NCBI RefSeq assembly: GCF_001896135.2
Contig: NZ_MPOH02000016.1
Span: 470,953-522,909 of the forward strand
Origin: Streptomyces phaeoluteigriseus
GTDB taxonomy: Bacteria > Actinomycetota > Actinomycetes > Streptomycetales > Streptomycetaceae
Length of the DNA stretch: 51,957 bases
Direction of reading: 5' to 3'
Shown one piece after another: positions 15,280 through 23,176 of this stretch. Below the pieces are notes generated by a model. That model was not told where the DNA came from, made no database searches, and was given only the letters and a program-made list of their open reading frames with translations. The stretch's first letter is position 1. The number at the start of each line of letters is the position of its first letter. Position numbers and translations under genes: made by a program.

Positions 15280-15390
15280 GTGGCTCGACGAACCGTGCGG
15301 TGGTTCATCCCGGACAAGGGTTCCGGCTTCCTCGCCGCCTCCGGCCAAGGCCCCGAGCGGCTGCGGGCCGACCAGGTCAGCGCCTTCTGA
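15280..15390 (+). CDS. 36-aa truncated cold-shock-domain protein
   Basis: The ORF reads MARRTVRWFIPDKGSGFLA at its start, which lines up with the first strands of CspA-type proteins (typically TVKWFNxEKGFGFI). The Trp-Phe pair and the Lys-Gly core of RNP1 are kept, while Phe in KGFGF is Ser. A GQGPERLRADQVSAF tail resembles the DVFVHFSAI region of RNP2 but ends there, at about half the normal ~67 residues. AAGGAGA sits 6 bases before the GTG start at 15280, one of the best ribosome sites here, so translation is likely. It could be a remnant, a mini-domain, or a leader ORF for the desaturase 124 bases downstream. RNA binding is inference. Confidence 0.6.
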   Translation: MARRTVRWFIPDKGSGFLAASGQGPERLRADQVSAF

Positions 15391-15514
15391 GGTTCCCCGT
15401 TCCGAGACAGGCCCCATGCCGAGGGCCGGCCTCGCGGCGCCTGCGAGCGGCGCCGTTCCCGGCGCCCCACCCGCACGCCGGAGACAGCGCTCGTGCACGC
15501 CGAAAGGAAACTCT

Positions 15515-16657
15515 GTGAACTCCGCGAACTCCGTTACCTCCGTGACAATCGCGACCGCTGCGACCGATGTGGACACCGACATCAGCCATCCGGGCGGTCC
15601 GGCGGGTCACCCCGAGATGACCAAACCCCCGCCCGTCGGCCGGGGCAGCGAATACGCCTCGCTGTCCCGCGAGGTGAAACAGAGGGGGCTGCTGAACCGG
15701 CGGCCCGGGTACTACTCGGTCAAGGTGGGGGCGAACCTGCTCCTGCTGGCCGTCGGCTGGACCGCGTTCGCCCTGATCGGGCAGTCGTGGTGGCAGCTGG
15801 TGACCGCCGCCTTCCTCGCGGTGATGTTCACCCAGACCGGGTTCATCGGGCATGACGCCGGACACCACCAGATCGCCACCTCCAAGCGCGTCAACACCCT
15901 GCTCGGCCACCTGCACGCCGACCTCCTGATCGGCCTCAGCTACGGCTGGTGGATCGCCAAGCACAACCGGCACCACGCCCACCCCAACCACGTCGACCGT
16001 GACCCCGACATCGCCGACGGCGCGATCGCCTTCACCCAGGACCAGGCCCGCGTCCGCCACGGAGCGTATGCCTGGCTGGCCCGTCGGCAGGCGTGGCTGT
16101 TCTTCCCGATGCTGCTCCTCGAAGGACTCGCCCTGCACGTGGCCGGCGTACGGGCGGTGTTCGAGCGCGGCGGCACCGCGACCTCGCGGCGGACCAGGCT
16201 GGTCGGGGCGGCACTGCTGACGGCGCATGTCGGCGGCTATCTCGCCGCCCTGTTCCTGGTCCTGTCCCCCGTCCAGGCCGTGTGCTTCCTCCTGGTGCAC
16301 CAGGGACTGTTCGGGCTGTACATGGGATGCTCGTTCGCCCCCAACCACAAGGGCATGCCCATCTTCGGCAAGGACGACAGGATCGACTTCCTGCGTCGGC
16401 AGGTACTGACCTCACGCAACATCCGCGGCGGCCGGGTCACCGACTTCGCGCTCGGCGGGCTGAACTACCAGATCGAACACCACCTGTTCCCCTCCATGCC
16501 GCGCCCGAGCCTGCGCCATGCCCAGGAACTCGTGCGCACGTTCTGCGCCCGGCACGGCGTCGCCTACCACGAGACCGGGCTCGTCGACTCGTACGCCCAG
16601 GTCCTGCGACACCTCCACGCGGTCGGCGGCCCGCTGCGCCCCGAGCTGGAGTACTGA
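15515..16657 (+). CDS. Membrane fatty acid (acyl) desaturase
   Basis: The 380-aa integral membrane enzyme would insert a double bond into acyl chains with a di-iron centre and O2. All three histidine boxes are present: HDAGHH near 112-117, HNRHHAHPN near 150-158 and QIEHHLFP near 319-326. The spacing is typical of acyl-lipid/DesA-like front-end-type desaturases, with four or more hydrophobic segments between them. The GTG at 15515 has AAAGGAAA 5 bases upstream. Residues 1-35 are a Ser/Thr-rich extension beginning with a duplicated NS-containing stretch. With the truncated cold-shock ORF just upstream, a role in cold or membrane-fluidity adaptation is plausible. Confidence 0.93.
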   Translation: MNSANSVTSVTIATAATDVDTDISHPGGPAGHPEMTKPPPVGRGSEYASLSREVKQRGLLNRRPGYYSVKVGANLLLLAVGWTAFALIGQSWWQLVTAAFLAVMFTQTGFIGHDAGHHQIATSKRVNTLLGHLHADLLIGLSYGWWIAKHNRHHAHPNHVDRDPDIADGAIAFTQDQARVRHGAYAWLARRQAWLFFPMLLLEGLALHVAGVRAVFERGGTATSRRTRLVGAALLTAHVGGYLAALFLVLSPVQAVCFLLVHQGLFGLYMGCSFAPNHKGMPIFGKDDRIDFLRRQVLTSRNIRGGRVTDFALGGLNYQIEHHLFPSMPRPSLRHAQELVRTFCARHGVAYHETGLVDSYAQVLRHLHAVGGPLRPELEY

Positions 16658-16894
16658 TCGCCGGTCCGGCCCCTTCGGCGGCCCCCGTTTCCTCTGTTTC
16701 CTTCCCTTTCTGTGCCGTTTCTTTGAACCGGGCGGGCCGGCCGCGCGTACCTCCAGGCGCCGGGCGGGCCGTGCGGTGTGCGCGGCCGGAACCTCAAATG
16801 TTGCTCTGAAGGAGCACCGTCGGCGGTTCGGGCCCGGTCGGCGGGGTCATATCCCCGTCACCACGCAGGGGGGGCGGCGATGAAGGAGGGGACC

Positions 16895-18225
16895 ATGACG
16901 CGGCTGGGTACGGGAATCGGCTGGCGTCCGGAGATCGCGGACGCCGTGGAACGCATGCCGGGCATCGACTGGGTCGAGGCCGTGGCCGAGAACATCTGCC
17001 CCGGTCACCTCCCCGAGTCCCTGGTGCGGCTGCGCGAACGCGGGGTCACCGTCGTCCCGCACGGCGTCTCGCTCGGCCTCGGCGGCGCCGACCGGCCCGA
17101 CGAGGAGCGGCTGACCGCGCTCGCCGAGCGGGCCGAGGCACTGGGCTCGCCGCTGGTCACCGAGCACATCGCGTTCGTCCGGGCGGGCGGCCCGCTGACC
17201 GCCACCCCACGGCTGGAGGCCGGTCACCTGCTGCCCGTGCCGCGCACCCGGGACGCCCTGGACGTGCTGTGCGAGAACGTGCGCATCGCGCAGGAGTCGC
17301 TGCCCGTCCCGCTCGCCGTGGAGAACATCGCGGCGCTCCTCGCCTGGCCCGGTGAGGAGATGACGGAGGGGCAGTTCCTGTACGAGCTGGCCGACCGCAC
17401 GGGCGTCCGGCTGCTCATCGACGTGGCCAACCTGCACACCAACCACGTCAACCGCGGCGAGGATCCCGCCAAGGCGCTCGCCGAGCTGCCCCTGGAGGCC
17501 ATCGCGTACGTCCATGTCGCGGGCGGCCTCGAACGGGACGGTGTCTGGCACGACAGCCACGCGCACCCGGTGCCGCGCCCCGTCCTCGACATCCTGACCG
17601 ACCTCACCTCCCGGGTCGCCCCGCCCGGCGTGCTGCTGGAGCGCGACGAGAACTTCCCGGAACCGGCCGAGCTGGAGCGGGAGTTGGACGCGATCGACAG
17701 GCGGTGGAGGCGGGGGCGCGGCAGCGGGACACGGAGCAGCGGGGGGCGCCCGCCCGGGAGACGGCGGGCGCGGGTGCCGACGGGGGGAGCGAGCCGTCGG
17801 CCGTCGCCGGTGACGCCACGCGGCAGCGGCTCGGGCTCGCCCAGGCCGCCCTGCTGTCCTCGCTGGTCGCCGGCACGCCCGTCCCGGAGGGCTTCGACCG
17901 GGTGCGGCTCGGCGTGCAGGCCCGCGCGCTGGCCGCGAAGCGGGCTGACGTGGTGGCCAAACTGGCCCCGGAGCTGCCGCTGATCCTCGGCACGGGCTAC
18001 CGGGCCGCGTTCGTCGCGTACGCCCAGGGCCACCCGATGCGCGGCGGTTACCGGCAGGACGCCCTGGACTTCGCCGAGCGGCTGCTGCTCGGCGGGCAGT
18101 TGGCGGAGGGGCGGGCCCGGCGCGAGCTGCGGCGCTGGTGGCTGGACCGCTCGGGCCCGGCGCCGAGGCCGCTGTCCCGGCTGGGACGCGTGGGACAGGT
18201 GGGCCGGGCGCTGATCGGTCGCTGA
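16895..18225 (+). pseudogene. DUF692 (MNIO) oxidase joined to a C-terminal domain, apparent frameshift
   Basis: Residues 1-268 fit DUF692/MNIO, multinuclear non-haem iron oxidases that modify Cys or other residues of peptides. Likely metal ligands are all present: His of VPHGVS, His of TEHIAF, Glu of VENIAA, Asp of LIDVANLHTNHVN, His of YVHVAG, Asp/His of HDSHAHPV and Glu of LLERDEN. The frame then loses codon bias at 17698. Adding one C (GACAGG to GACCAGG) joins it to the next frame, which carries ~175 more residues (TRQRLGLAQAALLSSLVAGTPVPEGF ... DALDFAERLL), giving 443 aa. Without that base, the first frame runs to 17983 and the second could start at GTG 17704. The C-terminal domain resembles the partner proteins that MNIOs need, which is inference. 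The start at 16895 has AAGGAGG 5 bases upstream. Confidence 0.75.
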
Positions 18226-18265
18226 TCGGTCGCTGAGCGGGCACTGATCGGGCACTGATCGGGGC
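18211..18265 (+). repeat. 11-bp tandem repeat, five units, across the DUF692 gene stop
   Basis: Units start at 18211, 18222, 18233, 18244 and 18255. The consensus is CTGATCGG followed by TCG or GCA; the third unit has G for T at position 5. The stop TGA lies in the second unit. An 11-bp period equals about one helical turn. Confidence 0.8.
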
Positions 18266-18531
18266 GTGCCCGCGGTGAACTGCGCGGTGAGCCATGGAGT
18301 CGTCCCGGCGTTCGAGTGTGCCGGGGTTAACACCGGGGTCGGCCACACCTCCTCGCCATCCGTTTTCCGGTGGTTTCCGCTCATATGGCATCCGCTCCGG
18401 CCCACCCATTCAACCCTGTATGCCTGAGATGCAACGCTTCGCCCGCGTACGGCAGTCGGCCCCGCCGCCGCAGTAATATGCCAACTCCGCACCCGAAGCA
18501 CGAGCGTGCGGTGCCGTGAGCAGGAGGCACC
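18226..18531 (+). other. 306-base leader of the DUF4142 gene, no gene seen
   Basis: After the tandem repeats there is a relatively AT-rich stretch (18320-18480) with GGTTAACACC and CATATGG, then TAATAT at 18474-18479, a possible -10 box without a clear -35. AGGAGG sits before the next ATG. No credible ORF. Confidence 0.5.
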
Positions 18532-19314
18532 ATGCGACCCCGACCCCCGATCCAGGGCAGAGGCATCTTCAATGGCACCGGGCTCATCATCGCCGGCCTG
18601 GCGGTGACGCTCGTCGCGCTGATCGTCCCGGTCTGGTCGTACGAGGACCGGTCGGCCACCGGCGTCGACGTACTGAACGCGGAGACCGTGGCGACCCTGT
18701 ACGGGCCGCTGTCCGGGCCCGACCGCGACTTCGTCACGAAGGTGCGGCTGGCCGGACTCTGGGAACTTCCGGCCGGCCGGCAGGCGCAGGCCAAGGGCAC
18801 GACCGAGGCCGTACGGACGGCGGGGCGGCACCTCGTCGAGGGGCACGCCTTCCTGGACGAGCGGGTGCGCACGGTCGCCGCGCAGCTCGGGCTCGCGCTG
18901 CCGAACGAGCCCACCGACCAGCAGCAGGACTGGCTGAAGACGCTGGACGCGGCGCAGGGTGAGGACTTCGACCGTGAGTTCGCCAACATCCTGCGGCTGG
19001 CGCACGGCCGCGTGTTCTCCCTTGTCGCCCAGGTGCGGGCCGGCACGCAGAACGTGCTGGTCCGCGATCTCGCCGACGACGCCAACACCACCGTCCTGGA
19101 CCACATCAAGGTCCTTGAGGCAACCGGTTACGTCGACTTCGCCGACCTGGCCCGGGACCTGGCGGCCGGCAGCACCCCGCCGGCCACCCGCTCCCCCGCC
19201 CCGCCGGGCCCCGTCGCCGACCCCGGCGCGGTCGTACCGCTCACGCCGTCACCGGACCCGGGTTACCCGCTCCCGCCGGCCGCGACCGGTCCGCCCACGG
19301 CCGACAGCCCCTGA
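18532..19314 (+). CDS. DUF4142-domain exported/membrane-anchored protein
   Basis: The 260-aa protein has one N-terminal hydrophobic segment (GLIIAGLAVTLVALIVPVW, residues ~17-35), which anchors or exports it. A DUF4142-like helical domain follows around 45-205 (DRDFVTKVRLAGLWELPAGRQAQ; TAGRHLVEGHAFLDERVRTVAAQLG; DFDREFANILRLAHGRVFSLVAQVRAGTQNVLVRDLADDA), with the HIKVLEATGYVDF end. The C-terminal ~50 residues are Pro/Ala/Thr-rich, as in wall-spanning tails. Ferritin-like or bacterioferritin-like relationships have been proposed for DUF4142, but function is unknown. AGGAGG precedes the ATG. It lies between the DUF692 and TIGR04222 genes. Confidence 0.82.
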   Translation: MRPRPPIQGRGIFNGTGLIIAGLAVTLVALIVPVWSYEDRSATGVDVLNAETVATLYGPLSGPDRDFVTKVRLAGLWELPAGRQAQAKGTTEAVRTAGRHLVEGHAFLDERVRTVAAQLGLALPNEPTDQQQDWLKTLDAAQGEDFDREFANILRLAHGRVFSLVAQVRAGTQNVLVRDLADDANTTVLDHIKVLEATGYVDFADLARDLAAGSTPPATRSPAPPGPVADPGAVVPLTPSPDPGYPLPPAATGPPTADSP

Positions 19315-19420
19315 CGCCCAGCCGGACGAAGGCGAACGGAACGCCGCATACCCATGACGCCGGGTCCGGATAGTGAACAAGGCATGGCGTTCTCCTGCGT
19401 CTCCGGCGTAGAAACGCGGC

Positions 19421-20184
19421 ATGTTCTGGGTCCTTCTCCTGCTGCCGGCCTGGGCCGTCGCCGGTGTCGCGTGCACCCGGCTGTGCCTGGCCGCCGTCCG
19501 TTCGGCGTCCGTCGACGCGGACGCGGGTCAGTGCCACGACCTGACCCTGTACGAGGCGGCGTTCCTGTCCGGCGGGCCCGGCCGGGTCGCCGAACTGACC
19601 CTGGTGTCCATGGCCCGGCAGCGGCGGCTGTTGCTCGCCCACACCGGCTGGGCGACGGTCGTGGACCCGCGCGGGCGCGACGAGATGGAACGGTCCGTCA
19701 TAGGAGCCATCGGTCCCGAGGGACAGTCCAGGATCGCTCCGGTGCGGGCCGCCGCGGCGACCGCCGACGCGGTCCGCGGACTCGCCGACAACCTGGTCGG
19801 CGCCGGCCTCGCGGTGCCCGACGGCGCCCGTACGACCGTGGCGGCGGGCGTCCGACAGGTGCGCGGAGCGGCCCTGACCGTCTTCGTGCTGGGGGCGACG
19901 GCGCTGCTGATGCCGACCACCTCGGACCTGCCGCGCGTCCTCATGGCCGCCTGGTTCGGGCTGCCCCTCGCCCTCACCCTGAGCTGCCTGGCCCTCGCCC
20001 GCATCGAGCGCACCCGTACTCCCGCTGGGCCTCCCCGGCGGGACAACGCCTGCTGGCCGCCGTGGCCCGGCAGGCGCCCGCGGGTGACGACCGTACCTAC
20101 CTGACCTCCATCGCCGTCCGCGGCATCCACGCGGCGGCCGAACCGGAACTACGCGCGGCGTTCGCCCACCGGGACAGGACATAG
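19421..20184 (+). pseudogene. TIGR04222-domain membrane protein, frameshifted
   Basis: An N-terminal hydrophobic segment (MFWVLLLLPAWAVAGVACTRLCL) is followed by the family motif LTLYEAAFLSGGPGRVAELTLVSMARQRRLLLAH, a middle domain and two further hydrophobic segments (VFVLGATALLM; MAAWFGLPLALTLSCLALA). The frame then breaks at IER. The next frame continues HPYSRWASPAGQRLLAAVARQ ... ELRAAFAHRDRT to a stop at 20184. Adding one base near 20009-20011 gives a continuous 254-aa protein. From memory, TIGR04222 proteins often carry Gly/Cys-rich tails and occur near DUF692; here the tail is absent. Function unknown; possible substrate or partner of the MNIO upstream. Confidence 0.75.
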
Positions 20185-20403
20185 GCGCGGCACGGCGGGC
20201 CGTCGTCGCCACGACGCGCGGTGAGGCTCGTACGACGCAGGCTGACGCACCGTCGGCGGACGGCGGGCCCCACCCGACGGGACGACTGACGCACGGCGAG
20301 CCCCGGCCGGCACCGGCTGCCCCACGACCGACCGCGGCCGCGGCGGGAACGGCACCGGCGAGCACCGCGCCGAAACAGGCCGACGCCCCCACCACCTCGG
20401 CGG

Positions 20404-20468
20404 ACCCTCGACCGAAGGGCAGCTGAACCTCACTGCGAACCCTCGACCGAAGGGCAGCTGACCCTCAC
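20404..20468 (+). repeat. 30-bp direct repeat, period 35 bp
   Basis: Copies at 20404-20433 and 20439-20468 differ at one position. Each contains CCCTCGACC and GAAGGGCAGCTGA. The inner part CCCT...AGGG is weakly dyadic. Confidence 0.8.
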
Positions 20469-20492
20469 GGTGGGCCCTCACCGGCACCGGCG

Positions 20493-20513
20493 CCGGTACC
20501 GGTACCGGTACCG
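20493..20513 (+). repeat. CCGGTA simple-sequence repeat
   Basis: Three and a half perfect CCGGTA units, flanked by degenerate CCGGCA/CCGGCG units. The tract is palindromic (GGTACC) and could slip during replication. Confidence 0.7.
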
Positions 20514-20841
20514 CGACCGACCCGCGGCCGATCCCGGCCACCGTTCGACCGCCGCCTGCCGGCCCGGACCGGCGCGACCGGTGCGCCACGGTCCACGGCC
20601 GGTCCAACCCCCGAAAGCGACCGAGCCGACGCACGGCCAGGGCGCCGTAAGCCCACGATCGGCCGCGCCCGGCCGACCCACCCCCACGCACGCCGAACCC
20701 CGCCCGCCGCCGGCGGCGCGTCCGGGTATCCCGGGGGCGCACAGGGGGCATTGGCGCCGACACCCCTCGGTGGTGCTTGCCTTCATCAACAGGCGGACGA
20801 ACCATCCCTTCTGTCGCTGCCGCGCTTCGAAGGGACACGCG

Positions 20842-22439
20842 ATGAGAGCTGCCGTCCTCTACTCGGCCACGGGAGCCCTGCTCCTGACCACCCTCTCCGC
20901 CGTTCCCGCGGGCGGGACCCCGAACGCCGTGCCCGGTGTCGTGATCGCCGCCGAACGGGCAGCGGCGGAGGGGGTCGACTTCGGGGCCTGCACGGACGTA
21001 CCGGACCTGCCGGGCAGTATGGAATGCGGCAAGGTCGGTGTGCCGCTGGACTACGCGCGGCCCAACGGCAGGCAGATCGAGCTGGCCGTCAGCCGGGTGC
21101 GGGCCACCCACCGCGACCCGCACAACAGCAAGCGCCGGGTGCCCCGGCAGGGCGCGCTGGTCTTCAACCCGGGCGGGCCGGGTGCCTCAGGCCTGTACTT
21201 CCCGCTGATCGGCATGATCCCGGAGTGGAAGCGCATCGGCGCCGCCTACGACCTGGTGGGCTACGACCCGCGCGGGGTCGGCCGCTCGGCCCCGCTGTCC
21301 TGCGAGGATCCGAAGACCTTCTTCAAGGGGCCCGCCCCGTCCCCGACGCACCCCTCGGAGACGTACAAGCGGGAGCGCGTCGCGCGGGCGAAGGCGTACG
21401 CGCGTGGCTGCGCGCAGCGGGCGGGCGACGCGCTGCGGCACTACCACTCGCTGAACAACGCCCGCGACCTGGACGTCCTGCGGGCCGCGCTCGGCGAGGA
21501 GCGGCTGACGTTCATGGGGGCGTCGTACGGCACCTACTTCGGGGCGCTGTACGCGACGCTGTTCCCCTCGCACGTGCGGCGGATGGTGTTCGACGCGGCG
21601 GTGAACCCGGACCCGGCGCAGATCTGGTACCGCAACAACCTCGACCAGTCGGCGGCGTTCGAGAGCCGCTGGGAGGACTTCCGGGAGTGGGTCGCGAGGC
21701 ACGACCGGGTGTACCGGCTGGGCGGGACCTCGCAGGCGGTGCTGCGCAGCTACGAGCGGGCGCGGGCGAAGCTGGCCGCGGAGCCGGCCGGTGGGAAGGT
21801 GGGGCCCGCGCAGTTGCAGGGCACGTTCCTCCAGGCCGGGTACTACGACGACTACTGGCCGTCCCGCGCCGAGGCGCTGTCGGCGTATCTCGAGGGCGAT
21901 CCCAAGCTGCTGATCGCGCTGGCCGCGCCGCCCCGGGAGGCCGCGGCGGAGGCGGAGAACGCGAACGCCGTCTACACGGCCGTGGAGTGCAACGACGGGC
22001 CGTGGCCGACGGACTTCCGGGTGTGGGACCGGGACAACACGCGGCTGGCGCGCGTGGCCCCGTTCGAGACCTGGGACAACGTGTGGGCGAACCTGCCGTG
22101 CGCCTACTGGCGGGCGCCCCGGCAGCAGCCCCTGGACGTGCGGACCGGTCCGGGTGAGCTGCGCCGACGCTGATCCTGGCGGCCGAACGGGACGCCGCCG
22201 CACCCTACGACGGCGCCCTGGAGATGCACCGGCGGCTGACGGGCTCGGTGCTGGTGACGGAGCGGGACGCCGGCACCCACGGCATCGCGGGCGGGCCGAA
22301 CCGTTGCGTCAACGGCCACCTGGAGGCGTATCTGCTGGAAGGGCGGCTGCCGGCGCGGCGCGCGGCCTGCGCGCCGCACGCGGAGCCCCGGCCGGCCGAC
22401 CGCGCCGGCAAGGCGGCGGCCGTCCGGCCGACGCGCTGA
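20842..22439 (+). pseudogene. Secreted alpha/beta hydrolase, tripeptidyl-aminopeptidase type (S33), frameshifted near the C-terminus
   Basis: A signal peptide (MRAAVLYSATGALLLTTLSAVPAGG) precedes an alpha/beta-hydrolase of the Streptomyces S33 tripeptidyl-peptidase group. The oxyanion motif VFNPGGPGASG, the DPRGVGRS turn and nucleophile motif GASYGTYFG (Ser) are present. In the main frame the protein stops at 22173. The next frame continues with PTLILAAERDAAAPYDGA (catalytic Asp region), GTHGIAGG (catalytic His) and CVNGHLEAYLLEGRLP, ending at 22439. Adding one C near 22162 (CTGCGCC to CTGCCGCC) restores GELPPTLILAAERD and a 532-aa enzyme. If the shift is real, the catalytic Asp and His are lost. 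ATG 20842 has AGGGA 7 bases upstream. Confidence 0.85.
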
Positions 22440-23171
22440 TCAGGCGAGGCCCGCGACCAGTTCGGCGATGTCCTTGCGGCGGCCCGTGTAGAACGGGACC
22501 TCCTCGCGGACGTGCATACGCGCCTCGGAGGCGCGCAGGTGGCGCATGAGGTCGACGATGCGGTACAGCTCGTCGGCCTCGAAGGCGAGGATCCACTCGT
22601 AGTCGCCGAGGGAGAACGAGGCGACGGTGTTGGCGCGGACGTCCGGGTAGCCGCGGGCCATCTTGCCGTGGTCGGCGAGCATGCGGCGACGGTCCTCGTC
22701 GGGCAGCAGGTACCAGTCGTAGCTGCGCACGAAGGGGTAGACGCTGATGTAGTCGCGCGGCGTCTCGTCGGCGAGGAACGCCGGGACGTGCGAGCGGTTG
22801 AACTCGGCGGGGCGGTGCAGCGCCATGTTCGACCAGACCGGCTCCAGCGCGCGGCCCAGCCCGGTGCGGCGGAAGAGGTTGTAGGCCTCCTGGAGCTGGT
22901 CGCTGGTCTCGGCGTGCCACCAGATCATGAGGTCGGCGTCGGCGCGCAGACCGGACACGTCGTAGGTGCCGCGGACCGTCACGTCCTTGGCGGCGAGCTG
23001 GTCGAACAGCTCCTGGACCTCGTCGGCGTAGCCGGCGCGGTCCTCGGGGAGGGTGTCCTTCAGCTTGAAGACGGACCACAGCGTGTAGCGGATGACCTCG
23101 TTGAGGTCCTTGGCCAGCTTGCCCTTGTTCGGGATCCTGCCGGACTCGGTGGTGGGGGCGTCGTCACTCAT
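22440..23171 (-). CDS. hemQ: Coproheme decarboxylase HemQ (chlorite-dismutase family)
   Basis: HemQ converts coproheme to haem b by oxidative decarboxylation, the last step of the coproporphyrin-dependent pathway used by actinobacteria. The 243-aa protein matches actinobacterial HemQ along its length (IRYTLWSVFKLKD, DLMIWWHAETSDQLQEAYNLFRRT, ISVYPFVRSYDWYLLP, FSLGDYEWILAFEADELYRIVDLMRHLRASEAR). I start at ATG 23171, with GGGAGA 9 bases upstream; ATG 23180 would overlap the hemG stop as ATGA and is possible. hemG lies directly upstream, so they form an operon. Its stop abuts the convergent hydrolase stop with no bases between (TGATCA). Confidence 0.95.
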   Translation of the reverse strand: MSDDAPTTESGRIPNKGKLAKDLNEVIRYTLWSVFKLKDTLPEDRAGYADEVQELFDQLAAKDVTVRGTYDVSGLRADADLMIWWHAETSDQLQEAYNLFRRTGLGRALEPVWSNMALHRPAEFNRSHVPAFLADETPRDYISVYPFVRSYDWYLLPDEDRRRMLADHGKMARGYPDVRANTVASFSLGDYEWILAFEADELYRIVDLMRHLRASEARMHVREEVPFYTGRRKDIAELVAGLA

Positions 23172-23176
23172 GGGTC

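Larger units (their letters stand above)
20185..20841. other. 657-base repeat-rich intergenic region
   Basis: No convincing gene: frames on both strands encode Arg/Pro/His-rich, low-complexity products. It contains a 30-base direct repeat (20404-20468) and a CCGGTA simple repeat (20493-20513). The last 20 bases carry the ribosome site AAGGGA of the downstream hydrolase. Confidence 0.6.

Noticed and set aside
18211..18265. CRISPR-like array
   Set aside because: Units are 11 bp and contiguous with no spacers. No array of repeat-spacer form was found anywhere in the window.
20470..20841. N-terminal extension of the hydrolase into the repeat region
   Set aside because: The extension is Arg/Tyr/Pro repeats; a good signal peptide and ribosome site start at 20842.
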